A stretch of 64,000 nucleotides of DNA from NCBI RefSeq assembly GCF_020379485.1, contig NW_026015200.1, positions 1 to 64,000 on the forward strand, written 5' to 3'. This DNA comes from Brassica napus (taxonomy: Eukaryota > Streptophyta > Magnoliopsida > Brassicales > Brassicaceae). Shown here piece by piece: positions 1 to 12,127 of the stretch. The notes beneath the pieces were generated by a model. The model was given only the letters and a program-made list of their open reading frames with translations. It made no database searches and was not told the DNA's origin. Every line of letters starts with the position of its first letter. The first letter of the stretch is position 1. A program made the position numbers and the translations under genes.

Positions 1-530
1 TTCAGAAAATTGGTGTACCCACATTTTCTGTAATTCGGGATAAGACGTTGTGTTCTTTGTGGAAAGTATTGTATGTCTTGTCAAGCATTTCTGCTTCGGT
101 GACAGGGTTACCACAATATTTTAATTGTGCAACTATCCTTAAGATAGTGGAATTGTAATCTCTAACCCTTTGGAAATCCTGAAACTGAGGGTTTTCCACT
201 CTTCAAGAGCGTGAGGGAGATTGATTTCCTTTTGATTATCGAATCTGCTTTCAAGGCTTGCCATAGTACGGCTGGGTCCTCAACGTCTCCATAGTCGTGA
301 GTAGATTCTCATCTAAGTGCTTCTTCAGGAAGATTATCGCTTCGGCTATATGCTCGGGTGGCGATTTTTTACCGACTTTTATCGCTTCGGTTATCTTTTT
401 TTTATTACAGATAGGGTTCACATTTGTGACCCATCTGACATAGTTTTCGCCGTTACTTTCAGAGCCGGGAACTGGAGTTTCTCGATGTTTGCCATTTGTA
501 TTTCTAAAACACAAAATAAATAATTTTATT
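1..530 (-). pseudogene. copia-type retrotransposon gag fragment (broken, cut by window edge)
   Basis: The minus strand encodes pieces resembling the gag polyprotein of Arabidopsis copia-like retrotransposons (UBN2/DUF4219 type). Positions 251-460 give NYVRWV and then IIFLKKHLDENL, matching the 'NYxxW...FLRHHLD' start of that family. Positions 2-199 give FQDFQRVRDYNSTI, then LKYCGN and MLDKTYNTFHKEHN, the usual 'DYNSAMFKI..QLRLCG...MLEKTFSTFHASN' block. The two parts lie in different frames, so the region between them carries frame damage. Reading would continue leftward past base 1. No zinc knuckle or pol is visible. It could also be a domesticated gag-like gene, but the broken frame argues for a relic. 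Confidence 0.6.
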
Positions 531-979
531 AGAGAACTATAATTTAAAAAACCGTTTACATTAATCATACATGCAATACAAAGAGAAGCGATGTAAAGAA
601 AAGTAACCGATATTCATCCTAAATTCTCTTGGAGTAAATTCTCCAACGGATAAACCATAATAGAACCAAATAAAATGGCACATAAAAACAAAGTGCGCGA
701 ATCATCTTTTTGAAATAAAAAAATCGGAGGAGAGCGATTTGAATTTGAGAGAAGATGAAATGTTTTGGATGATGAAATGGAGTGAAAATGAGTTGTATTA
801 TAGATGAAAATTACTGTTCATGACCGTTGGAGAAAGGGGAAATTTTGAAAAAAATTCTTTGTGACCTTGGGGTTAAATCGAGTGCACTAAAAATCAGTTC
901 TGAAAATATCGTATTAAACAGTTAATCAAATCTATAAAATTTCATAAAAGTAAAAATTTAGCAATGAAATATTATGTTA

Positions 980-1245
980 TGACAACAATCATGCGACGGC
1001 TCAGCCGATCAATGCAGAGTAGTAAATAAATTATACGGCGGCTCGGCCGACCAATTAATAATAAACACAATATAAGGCGGCTCGGCCGACCAATAAATAA
1101 AAAACACAATATAAGGCGGCTCGGCCGACCAATAAATAAATTAAATTAATAGTAAATAATATAGGCGGTATTCCGGCCATTATAACATGATATAAATAAT
1201 AGTAGAGGCGGTATACCGACCATTATAACAGAGTATAAAATGATA
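980..1245. repeat. tandem array of a palindromic GGCGGCTCGGCCGACC unit
   Basis: Four GC-rich copies (around 986, 1037, 1076 and 1115) of the 16-mer ggcggctcggccgacc are separated by about 35-50 bp of AT-rich spacer containing aataaataa and acaatata. Two more decayed copies follow (ggcggtattccggcc near 1163 and ggcggtataccgacc near 1206). The core ggctcggccgacc is nearly self-complementary (GGC..GCC, CGGCCG). It sits upstream of the minus-strand gag fragment, so it may be part of that retrotransposon's leader. This placement is inferred. Confidence 0.75.
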
Positions 1246-1662
1246 CAAATAAATTTTACCGAATCGCAGAGTGATCGTGCTGATAACGTGTTATAAAAAA
1301 ACTAGAATTTTATTGTATCGAGGAAATTTAAATAAGGGCAAAATTTTATCCCGTATGAGAAGATAACACTGATAATAGAGAGGATGTGTTATTAGAAGGA
1401 GAGGAAATGGTGTGTCTATAAACGATCGAAACGATCGTTTATATAGAAGAGAAATTAACTGTGCAAATAGTGCAACGGGCCCCACATCCTTTATAATTTT
1501 CAACATATGCGGCTCATAACACTACGTACATATTTTTGTTAATGCACATTGACTTTCTATTTGACTTTGAGATCGATGTACCTGTGACGTACACCTGTTT
1601 TCATTCTCATCAAACTAAACGTAACCACGTGGCTTCTGCATTTACTAGTATTATTGATCTTT
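1246..1662. other. intergenic, with a perfect palindrome
   Basis: There is no coding signal. The palindrome aaacgatcgaaacgatcgttt lies at about 1422-1442 and is followed by atatag. On the minus strand this reads as a TATA-like sequence upstream of the repeat array and gag fragment, so it could be promoter or LTR material. Confidence 0.35.
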
Positions 1663-2430
1663 TTTCTTTTTTTTTTGCCATCTAAAAATTATTATTAAGG
1701 GACAAAGCCCAACAGTACATCACACATACATTACCAAAAACCTAATACAGAGGATAAAACCTAAATGGGTTTTAAGCCCAACCCACAGAACCGGCCCAAA
1801 TCATTAACCCGATCTGCCCTCCATTACCCGGCGCGACAAGCCCAAAACTACTTCCAAGCCACTAGGCTTCACACACACGTGTCGATTAATTATCAAGACC
1901 AAACCACGTGTTGGACTCCTCACCGATGAGGAACATGTGTTTCACCGACACCTCCACCTTTCACCCACTTCGGCTTCACACCGCTTCGGCATCATCCCGG
2001 AGCCATCACCGGCGTTTCACCGAAGATCACCGGAATAGAAACTCTGCGCCACGAACCCATCATCTTCCACGGAGAGCAACCTCGACCAACGAGATCTCAT
2101 CCAAGGAAAACCCAAACTCCTACTCAGTCGAGATCTCAAACACCAATCCAATCGAGATCTCCTTCTTGCCTTGATTTCGTGTATCGGAGAGCATCCAATC
2201 GACCCAGTCGAGATCTCCTCCGACTCCCAGCGAATCAAAGCTATAAACCCATCGATCGCATCACAAGGAAAATAAAACTTCTATTGTCGGCGGCGCAGAG
2301 CTTTGGAAACTCTACTACCACCCCGAGATCAAAAGCCAACGACGACGAGGCTGAAGGAGCCTCTGCCTCCCGAAATCAAACAACCTGGTAGAGCACTAGA
2401 GAAAGCTTCGTCTCATCTCGTCTCCGCCCC
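1663..2430 (-). mobile_element. polyadenylated non-coding retroposon (Sadhu-like or LINE-derived), minus strand
   Basis: A T-run at 1663-1676 marks the poly(A) tail of an element reading leftward. Just inside it the minus strand has 'gggctttgtccc ttaataataat..agatggc' before the A-run. The plus-strand retroposon at 3904-4706 ends in almost the same words ('gggcttggccca tttaataaaatc aagatgg'). Both also contain 'acacgtgt' / 'tcctc..ggtgagga' blocks upstream. The body is GC-richer than its surroundings and has no long open frame. The right (5') boundary is approximate and no target duplication was found. Confidence 0.5.
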
Positions 2431-3219
2431 TTGTAATACACTAATATTAAGCTTGCATCAAAGTCAAAAGAATACAGTATTTTTCTTGTTTTTGTCGAGA
2501 AAAACAGTTTATTATAATGAGTCACGACGATCGAGTTGTTATAGTATTGAGTTTCGCAATAATACATATGAAGGTATGGTTGAGTTTTTGCATTCAGCTT
2601 ATTATAATAAGAGTTAATTTGTCGTAACTGAGTTATGTGCAATAATTGATCATGCGTTGACAGAAGGTGTTGAGTAATTATATACTGACGATACCTTCTA
2701 AATAACTACGTGTTCCTATCATAAACACTGTTAAGAAGTTTATAGGAGTGCAAATCAAATTGTAAAACCATGATCGGTAGGCATGGATGAACTTTGCTAA
2801 CATGATGCAATTGACGAGTTACATACATATTAATTTATTTAATTATTGATAGTCGGTCAATCAATACTGGCTAAATACTTCTAATCACATAGTTAGTTAA
2901 ATCAGATTTGCTGATTGCATAAAGTCTGATATATATCAACTTGTACACGAATTGCTGCGTCACTTTACATTGGGCAATCTAGTGTTATTCTTATAGCTTT
3001 ATATATGCCTTATATACTTCCATAACTGCTTTATCTATCATAGCATTGTAATTTCGTATATTCGTAAAACAGAAATTGTTAATGAATATAATTTTTATTG
3101 GAAACGAACGAGTTATATACATTATTAATGTAAATTTTATTAAATAAAACTCGACAATAAGACCACAAACTGACAAAAAAAGGATCAGCATATGAGCATA
3201 AGAATATTGAAATGCAAAA
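2431..3219. other. AT-rich intergenic, nothing recognised
   Basis: Short ORFs here have no recognisable motif and high A/T bias. No RNA gene or repeat stands out. Confidence 0.4.
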
Positions 3220-3228
3220 TTATATATA

Positions 3229-3820
3229 GGGTTTTCTGCAAAAAAAACCTCAACGTGGTTTTGTTTTGCAAATTAATCTGCGAACTCAAAAACCCACGGG
3301 TCAACCCTCCAAGTGCCAGTCAGACCGCAATATAACCCTCGGCCGTATATATGTGTATTTGACAGTGTATAATTTTAACATTTTTCAATACTACGTCGTT
3401 TTGGCGCTAATTTTTAAATGAAAAAAATTGTTGAACTCGGGGTTTGAAACTTGAACCTTAAACACTATGTGCATGCTATATAACCAAATATATAGATTTG
3501 TTAAACGCAATTATATAGATTTCTAAATATATTGAACAACAAATTAAACAAATATATTTGTTGGCCGAGATGGTTATATAGCATGCACATAATGTTTAAG
3601 TTTCAAACCCCGAGTTCAACAATTTTTTTTCATTTAAAATTAGCGTCAAAACGACGTAGTATTGAAAAATGTTAAAATTATACACAGTCAAATACACATA
3701 TATACGGCCGAGGGTTATATTGCGGTTTGACTGGCACTTGCAGGGTTGACCCGTGGATTTTTGAGTTTGCGAATTAATTTGAAAAAAAAAACACTTTGAG
3801 GGTTTTTTTGCAGAAAACCC
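3229..3820. mobile_element. 592-bp fold-back MITE, Mutator-like (9-bp target duplication)
   Basis: The two halves are near-perfect reverse complements. The left end begins gggttttctgcaaaaaaa and the right end finishes tttttttgcagaaaaccc. The arms also share the words 'acccacgggtcaaccct', 'ggccgtatatatgtgtattt', 'aaacgacgtagta' and 'gcatgcacat'. The element is flanked by ttatatata at 3220-3228 and again at 3821-3829. A 9-bp duplication is typical of Mutator-like elements. No transposase is present. Each arm also contains a tRNA-like stretch (ttggccgagatggtt ... gtttcaaacccc). Confidence 0.8.
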
Positions 3821-3903
3821 TTATATATATTCTAGCATATTAAAACAGATAAATTTTCTCATAAATATATTGGTGTGACAACTAGCAACTTACGAGTAAC
3901 AGA

Positions 3904-4706
3904 GTCATCTCTCTTCGATCCGACACAGAGGAAGGATGAGATGAACCTCAGCCGGAGTTATTCTAACTCCGTTTCGATCGGTTTGATTCTGGGAGGCGGT
4001 GATTTCTCTACACCGTCCTCGCTAGCTTTGGATTTCGGGGATCGGTGGCTCTGCCAGCACTAGATTCGTCTGCTTTCGGTTCCGGGAAGCGGTGGCTCTG
4101 ACAGCACCGTTTTTCTCCGGCTTCTTGGTCTGTGATCCTCGCTTTTGCGCTCTCTTCGCTCAATCGACTCTCGATCTGAGACTCCACGTTGGCTGTTCTT
4201 GGATCGATCGTAGATGATTGATTTGATTCTTCAAAGTGTGGATCGGTGGTGGGTTTGAAGGGTTCGAGGACGGTGTTGGGTCGCGTCTCTTTCCGACTAT
4301 GGTGGAAGATCTTTTTTGCCATTTGATGCGTGATGTTTGATCTCGGTATCTTGTTTTTTCCGGTGTGTTTTCCGGTGGATGCCGTTTAGGGTGTCGGCAG
4401 CGTCTTGCATGTCGGGGAAGAGCGGAGGCGATCTGATCTTGCGACACATGTCCTCGAGTGAAGGTTTCGATAAGATGAAGCGGCCTTGTGACACGTGTTC
4501 CTCGCTGGTGAGGATCTTAACACGTGTCCTGACCACGAAACACGCGTGCTGCGTTTTGGCGCTGATTTGTTTGAGGTTTTGGGCTGCGGACCACTTTAGC
4601 TTGTTAAGGTTGCCCTCTGTGTTGGGCTTTATGTCCTTTTGTATTGTGTTTGAGTTTTGTTCTTTGGGCTTGGCCCATTTAATAAAATCAAGATGGAAAA
4701 AAAAAA
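3904..4706 (+). mobile_element. non-coding poly(A) retroposon with 17-bp target duplication
   Basis: The direct repeat aacttacgagtaacaga occurs at 3887-3903 and 4707-4723 and brackets about 803 bp ending in aataaaatcaagatgg and a run of 12 A. This is the mark of LINE-mediated retroposition. There is no long open frame. The short open frames at 4008-4756 lack known domains and carry no reverse transcriptase. Length, lack of coding and poly(A) fit the Brassicaceae Sadhu class or a short LINE derivative; I cannot compare sequences to decide. An internal repeat cggtggctctg occurs twice near 4041-4102. Confidence 0.75.
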
Positions 4707-4723
4707 AACTTACGAGTAACAGA

Positions 4724-7700
4724 AAACTATCCATAGTTTCAACCGATACCGCTTAGTGAAGCCCATTGTTCTCTCTATTTGATTCATTTTCCTACGTCCC
4801 TACGTTTCTTTCATAACGTAGTTACTAATCAATCTTTGTGTTTTATGGGGCGTAATATTGTTTTTTTGCTGTGTTTTCTCAACTATTTATGTCTTCCTTA
4901 TTATTATTTTATTACTATAGAAAAAGAGTATATTTCGTATATATCGATATTTTGGATGGCAACTAAAATAAATGGTCGGTGAATTAATTTCGAGTTGACT
5001 TCTAAGCCCGGTATAAAGAAATGTGTAAATGTTTGTGGGGTTCCTGAAAGCTTAATCGTCATGGCAAAAATTGATTTTGGACACCAAATTAAAGAACTTG
5101 TGGAAATAGTCTATATATATACAATAAACATTAAAAAGATAGTTTACAAAAAAAACATTAAAAAGATATATATATATATATAATAAACATTTAGAACAAC
5201 TCTTCATTTTTACATTAATTTTATATTCACATTATCCATACGAATTAATACAATTATTTTGTCAGCAATTTCATTTTTTTTTTTTTGTTCAACGTCAGCA
5301 ATTTCATTAAAATTATGAAATAATTTGTTTTTTAGAAAACAAAAAAAAGTTTAGTTTAAACAGGGAAAGTATAATTTCTCAGGACGACTTTTTCATTCGA
5401 TTATTAAAACGATAGCATTGAGAAACCAAGCCCGTTCTTCTCCATCCAGAAACCTCCATGTACGTAAACCAAGTAAAGAAAATCATTTCGGGCACGTATG
5501 TACGAAAATTATATATTTTTTTCAAATGTAGTCCCTGGCGCATATATGTAGTCAAAACTCAAAAGAGGGATAAATACGAGCATTATAGAAAATGTGAATA
5601 TTTTCAAATTTCAAATACAAATGTGACACGTGCATTTTCTGATTGGACACTTTTCTAGTTGGTCAAATTTTGTGAACTTGATATGTAAATACTCCACAAT
5701 CGACATTTTCCAGTCTAATAAGTGGGAACATACAGTAGCTGGAATTTATTCGCACCATTTTGATTCTATATCACTTTTCAAATTCAAATAATACTATCGA
5801 TCAACGATTTGCTAGTCTAATAATTAAAAAATGTCTAGATATTTTACCACTCGGATTCAATTTTTATTGAGAATAACTATTTACATTATTCATGTTTATA
5901 TTCACACCATTTTGATTTTATATCACTTTTCAAATCTAAATAATATTATTCGATGTTTTGTCGATCTAATGGTAAAAAAAATGTCTAATAGATCAGATCC
6001 GGACATACGGTGTTCTTCGGAGAATCAATTCATCTGACCATCACTTAATCTAGTTTTAATGTGCAGATACCAAAAATATGATATTATGCCAATCAAATTC
6101 AATTCTCGTTAGAAATAATTATTTACATTAATGGGTTTATGGCAAAGAGTTAAACCCATTTTTTTAAATGGTGGCTTTAATGGTAAAAAAGTTGGGGCAT
6201 AGTGTAAACTCATCTGTCTTGAGTTCGATTCATTCTAGGAACAAAATCATTATTATTTGATCAATATGAACTTGGGTTTCAGCCCATTTAATTTACATGG
6301 TAGTACATTAACAAATGACTTGGCTACAGCTTGGTATTAGTCGAAAGATATTTTAAATTCGAATATAATATAAGTCTAGTAACATTAAGCGGATTTCTCC
6401 CAAGACCGATTAGATCTGCCGATAGAACATATTAAAAAAACAATCCCATTTGATAAGGCCCTTGTTTTGGCGTCTTGAAACTTTAATTTTGTAGAATCAT
6501 TGTAACATAAATTAACATATATATATATAAATTAACATATTGTCCAAATTGGATTGAAGTTAGGTTTTAGAATGTAAAAGATAATAATATACACATTGAC
6601 ACTATTCCAAAAAAATCAAGAATGGTATTGTTCAAATGGTTAAACCATTAAAACAAATTTTATATAGTTAGATGTTTTTGAAAGTAGATGCTATTCGTCA
6701 TCATTATGTTTGCATGGTACAAATTAATAACTTTCATAACATTTTTCATATTTGACTTGAGAGTATATGCACTCGTATCTTTACCACTGAATCACGCAAG
6801 TCAATTTTACTTATATCCGGATCCGGATATTTCAAGAACCGGAGTTTTCTACTATTTAAAAAAAAATGGTTTAGTAACTGTCACTGAAATTGAAGCTGTG
6901 TCTACATGCATTAAATGGTTTGTGCTTATTCACTATTGGAGGATTTGATTATCAACTAGATTGTGATAATCCTTGGTCAGAGCTAGCAAGGAAATTAAGT
7001 TAATGTCCTTTTTTGTTTACGTTTTTTTGGGTTAAATTAAGCTAGCAAGGAAACTGCAAGTTTTTGGGTTTGACCTTTTTTGTTTACGTTAATGTCCTCT
7101 GCGCATCCGTTGGTTTTTCTTTTGATATTTGTATAACTGTTGTATTCCCCTTTGTTTAGGGCTTAAACTTCTGGAAAACTTTGTTTTCGCCGGGAAACTA
7201 GTGTTCCGCTGGCTCAGTGCATCACCCTTGTATCTTATCTTTGAATCTTTTAATGTTATAATATTTTCAGGGTTTAAAAAAATAGTAACTGTCACTAACT
7301 ACACGTATGTGATCACTATAAGCAATATTACTTTTATCTTTCCAATCAAATAACCAAAATGAACCCCCACCCCTTCTCAAAGTCTTGGATCTGCTTTATT
7401 TGTAAGTTTTTGCGGCTGAAATGGGAGATTAGGGGAAGATATTATCATATACATCATACCATGCTAAAATTGTTTGGTAATATATTTGATTATTTAATTT
7501 AGTGGAAAATCTTGGTTGAAAATATATATGCAAGAACATGTACGTAGCCTCCCTACTTCTTTTTTTGGTCAAAGCCTCCCTACTTCAATATCCAGTATTT
7601 ACATTGAGAAGGATATATATACATGAGGATCTCGAATGCCTCCACACGGCGCATACGCCATTCCACATTTCTTAATACAAGAAAAATTAATATTCTAGAT

Positions 7701-8347
7701 TGAAACATGTAATTCCTCTGTGTCCCTATATAATAATTATTTTATGAAATAATAATTTTAGAGTCTTTTAACAGTGACATGTTTTATTAGATAACTTTTT
7801 GTTAAATCACTAACTTATCAAACATACAATTATAATCTCACAGAAATATATGTACAATCACTGCAAAAAAACTACAGTTACAAGAAAATAATATACCGCC
7901 TTAATTTTTTTTTAAATGATACTGCCTTAATTCTATAGCAAAACAAAAAAAACTAAAACTACACATTGTTTCAATCAACCTCTTATTAAATACAACTTTT
8001 AATATGTAAATATATAAGTGGTTGTAAATAATTGATATAAAATCTCAGATCCCTTTATATAAACCCTGAAATTCAATATTACTAGGATTAAATAAACTAA
8101 AATTTTCTTCTTCTTTCTTAGTTACACATTACCACAGTACCTGTGTGTTGCATCCAAATTGAAACCTAAATTTATCATATTTATTCTGCGACATAGGCGT
8201 TCTTGTAGATCCAACTAAAATAAATTTGGTATAGTCTGCAGCCTTCCTTTTCTTATACTAATTCTCGTAGTTCTTTCAAAATATTTAATAGGTTTTTTAG
8301 TCATTTTAACAACCTAGTATTCTAAATTTGTATGCTAATGCTCTGTT
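4724..8347. other. gene-free AT-rich stretch with small degenerate repeats
   Basis: No coding region is supported. Two diverged copies of a roughly 100-bp unit ('caccattttgatt..atatcacttttcaaat') start near 5754 and 5908. Around 6151-6240 a weak tRNA-like A/B-box pair (tggctttaatggt ... gagttcgattc) could be a SINE remnant. The words 'gctagcaaggaaa' and 'ttttttgtttacgtt' are duplicated around 6985-7095. Confidence 0.4.
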
Positions 8348-9068
8348 TAGAGCTGGGAAAAAAACTGAATCCGAAGAACCGAACCGAACCCGATCCGAAA
8401 AAGTAGTACTGAATCCGAACTGAAAATGATTAAATATCCGAACGGATACAAAATTTTGGTATCTAGAGAACCGAAACCGAACCCGACCCGAACCGAAGTA
8501 TTTCGGGTACTCAAATGTATCTGAAATACATTTATATATCTAAATATATTAATTAATTATAGATTTAATGTATATTAAAAACATCCAAAATATATATGAT
8601 ACTTTTAAGTTGTCTAAAATACTTGAAAATATATACAAATAGCAAAAACTAAATGTCTAAAATAGCTAAAACATACTCTAAACACCAAAAATAGTTGAAA
8701 TATCTACTGATTCTCTATCAAAAATATTTAATCGAAATCAATTTATATGTTAAGTTTAGGTATTGTCACATATGTTATTCAAATTTATATATAAAATAGT
8801 ATTTTATTCACTGATTTTGAGAAATTTAAACTATATATAGAATTTTAAAATTTTAAAAATTATTTAAATTGGTTATCCAAACCCGAACCGAACCCGCAAA
8901 GATTCGAACCGAACCCGCAAAGATTCGAACCGAACCCGCAAAGATTCGAACCGAACCCGAACCGAAATTTAAAAATAACCGAATGAGGCTAAAATCTTTA
9001 ATCTCGAAAACCCAAAACTTGAATAAACCCGAATCGAACCCGAACGGTTATCCGAACACCCACTCCTA
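8348..9068. mobile_element. hAT-type MITE rich in CCGAAC repeats
   Basis: It begins tagagctggga and ends cccactccta, the pattern of Brassicaceae hAT MITEs whose ends read TAGGG.TGGG / CCCACCCCTA. Imperfect 8-bp flanks are gctctgtt (8340-8347) and gctctgcc (9069-9076). Both ends are packed with 'ccgaaccgaacccg' and 'aaagattcgaaccgaaccc' repeats (8370-8510 and 8878-9050), and the middle is AT-rich. No transposase. Confidence 0.65.
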
Positions 9069-9353
9069 GCTCTGCCCATCTAGACATCTACAACGTGTCC
9101 TGTCATGCAATTAAAACGAAAAGTTGTAAAGCTTATATTTTTATTGTCTTTATAGAATGTCAACAAGTTAGATACAATTAAATGTTATACTATAATAATA
9201 CAAGTTGCAGGCTTGGTTCAGACAATTTTTTTTTTTTTTGAAACAAGGTTCAGACAATCGAACTCATCATTGTAACGTCCATTTTTTGTTTTTGTAATTA
9301 CTGAGACATGATACCGTGTGGGGGCATATAAAGAAACAAATACAAATCAACGT

Positions 9354-9592
9354 CAAGGCCGGCTCAACATTATTGAGAATTTTAATCAGTAATATTTTAT
9401 ATATTTGTAATAAAAATAAAACTATATACATATCAAATAATTTTGGGCCATTTTCAATTTTATTTATTATTTATTATATATAAATATATAGATTTATAAA
9501 AAAATTAGGCTATTTAATTATTATTATACGGAAGACACGGGCTTGGATCCGGGACAGTCACACTGCTTGTCCCCCCTTGTGAGCCGGCCCTG
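9354..9592. mobile_element. 239-bp hAT-type MITE
   Basis: The terminal repeats caaggccggctca and tgagccggccctg are inverted relative to one another. The flanks atcaacgt (9346-9353) and atcaacat (9593-9600) form an 8-bp duplication with one mismatch. The interior is AT-rich and non-coding. Confidence 0.75.
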
Positions 9593-9645
9593 ATCAACAT
9601 TACTTCTAAATGTCTTTATGAACAACAGTAGTTTGGTACTTGGCA

Positions 9646-10276
9646 GTAGGCCTGAGACAGATCGGATATCCGGGCAATTTTAAAGTATCTGGATCCGGAT
9701 TCTTATCCGGCGGATCCATAATTTTACTATCCTTATCCGGATCCGGGGTTCTCGGATATCCGGGTGTCGGATATCCTTTTAAAAATTGTAATATCCGGCG
9801 GATATCCGGATCCGGATTTGGATTCTTGAAATAAATAAATAAATAAATAAATAATATTATATATATATATATATATATATAAAATATTAACAATAATGTT
9901 AAAATATTACAAAATTTATATTAATGTTAAAATATTACAAAATTTATATAAAATTTACATGTATAATTATTTTTATGTATAATATTAAAAAAATTCATAT
10001 AAAATTTACATATACTATTATAAAAATAAAAATATATTAAATAAAATTAGTTTTTATATATAGATATTATTATTTTTGAAATAGTTATTAATAAAACTTA
10101 CGGATCCAGATATCTGGACTAAAAAATCAAGATATCCGGATCCAGATTCGGCTTTGACGGATCCAATATTTTACTTTCCGGATCCGTATTTGGCCCCTCC
10201 GGATATCCGGATTTTCGGATCGAATCCGGATAGAATATCAGTTCGAATCTGGATCTCGGATAAAAGTCTCAGGCTT
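9646..10276. mobile_element. hAT-type MITE rich in GGATATCCGGATCCGG repeats
   Basis: It is bounded by gtaggcctgagac on the left and gtctcaggctt on the right. The perfect 8-bp duplication acttggca lies at 9638-9645 and 10277-10284. Both ends are filled with ggatatccgg/ggatccgg words, which are themselves palindromic. The centre holds (aata)n near 9830 and (ta)n near 9860. No open reading frame of interest. Confidence 0.75.
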
Positions 10277-10284
10277 ACTTGGCA

Positions 10285-11566
10285 TGGTTTATCTAATTCT
10301 TATCTACTTGATGTACGTAAAACAAAATTAGAGTGTTTTTATTTGATTTGGTTTTAATCAAAAACGCGCCCGAGTTGGCCGATTTCGCGCCGGTTAAACG
10401 CAACTCGGTGCTGCTCCGCCGCGATTGTGTTATTCGGGTAGAAACTCGGACTTGAAAAAAAGTATACATATTTTGATTTTCCGGTTCGAAATCGGTCCTT
10501 TAAGCATAGATCTATCATATTTCATTGTTACCGATCAAGAATCATAGCTAATTGTCAAAGAAAAAGATGATTTATGTTTTAAAAAAAACGGATGTCAACT
10601 AGGGTTTGAGAAGAAACAGGCCGTGAGGAAGATGATGAAAGTCAAATTACTGATATGTCCTTCATTAATGAAATGTAAAAAAAAAGCCAAAAATAATTTT
10701 CTTGGTAATCGAACTCAGAAGAAAAGAACTAAATCAACTTAATGTAATCGATGGATTACTATACAACGTTTGGTATAAACTATCAAAACAATTTTCGATA
10801 TAGGATATGACAATTCAAAAATGTGAAAATATTTAATTTTTATAAAAAATTATTCTTCGAATACTTTTTGATTTTTTTCCGATTTTTTATTAACTCGCTA
10901 GATCCAGGTCTAAGTATAGCTTCTAGCTCAATTTGGAACGTGGGTTTTAATTAACTTTAGTGGTTTTATTAAAGAAAGTGTAGTCAAAGATTACGATTCA
11001 GCGATTTTTCTTTTCCAAAGACTTGACTTTGACTAATCGGTTTACCACGGCCTCTTTCTAACAAACAGTAAACGATTTTTTTTTTTTCAATTAACTCAAT
11101 ATTTATTAAAATATTTATAGTCTCGAAAAGATAATATTTACTTCATATCCAAAATAAGAGATACGATTCTGTATAGATACGATTTACTGAATCTGTATCC
11201 ATATGATGATAGGAATATGACTTATCGGTCCCATATTTTGAGCAAGAGGCCATGGACATGGCCAACTCGTGTACAGGAAAACAATTATAACGCATAACGT
11301 TAAAACCAATGATTTCTTTTGAAATTATTGAACTCTGCGGTGAAAAATTCCAAATTAATTGGGAGGCTCGAATATAATGTCCTCTCAGTTATGATACTGG
11401 TACGATGGTCGATATAACATTATAACATATCAATCTCAATTATTGTTTGTGACATTAAATTCTCTCTAGCCATAATGCTCTTCGTCGACATTCATATTTA
11501 ATTAAACTCGAAGAAGAGAGTACTTTTGTCATATATTACATCTATGATATATGTAAGCATCTGTCG
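10285..11566. other. intergenic, nothing recognised
   Basis: A slightly GC-richer patch at 10363-10450 ('cgcgccggttaaacgc') has no readable product. The rest is AT-rich and non-coding. Confidence 0.35.
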
Positions 11567-11836
11567 ACATGTGCATATATATACGCATGTTCTCCAGAAT
11601 GTGAATTTTCATATCTATTATGTATATCAAATTGGATCGGTTGACAGTAGAAAAAATATATAGATAGGAGTTTAGCAGTCATTAGAACATAAATAATAAG
11701 AACATGTGCATATATATACGCATGTTCTGCAGAACGTGAATTTTCATATCTATTATGTATATCAAATTGGATCGGTTGACAGTAGAAAAAATATATAGAT
11801 AGGAGTTTAGCAGTCATTAAAACATAAATAATAAGA
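11567..11836. repeat. 135-bp tandem duplication
   Basis: Two copies, near-identical, start at acatgtgcatat (11567 and 11702). Only a few substitutions are visible (ctccagaatg versus ctgcagaacg, attagaac versus attaaaac), which suggests a recent event. Confidence 0.85.
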
Positions 11837-11961
11837 ACTGCTAAGAATTACCAGTTTTGTGGGTATCAGGTTGGGCCTGTAGAGCATTGATCCTAATCCT
11901 GCATGTCAATCGGTGACAGCTTGTCACGTAGAAGAGTTGTTAATGTATGAAGTCTTCGTTT

Positions 11962-12127
11962 TGAAGAACGCCAAGCGCACCAACAACCAAATTATGGAGT
12001 CAGCGAGGGTTCATAAATGAGCTCCGTGGGCTCAAGGCTGACTCTGCAGGACACCAACCCTAACCTCTCATATGTGAGCCTTCACTGACTGCTCCATGTA
12101 GGTTATTGGTGTGCTTGGCGTTCTTCG
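11962..12127. repeat. imperfect inverted repeat forming a ~166-nt hairpin
   Basis: The left arm (tgaagaacgccaagcgcacc ... atggagtcag, 11962-12003) pairs with the right arm (ctgact..ctccat ... ggtgtgcttggcgttcttcg, 12085-12127), with a few mismatches over about 43 bp. The loop contains ggacaccaaccctaacct and catatgtgagcc; similar words recur at 12189-12218. It could be a MITE remnant or a small-RNA precursor. Confidence 0.65.

Noticed and set aside
4297..4756. Overlapping ORFs of 139-145 codons on both strands
   Set aside because: They lie inside the retroposon with a poly(A) tail, overlap head-on and have no domain; composition alone explains their length.
8869..9069. Repetitive ORF (TEPAKIR repeats) as a protein
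   Set aside because: It is the translated CCGAAC repeat end of a hAT MITE.
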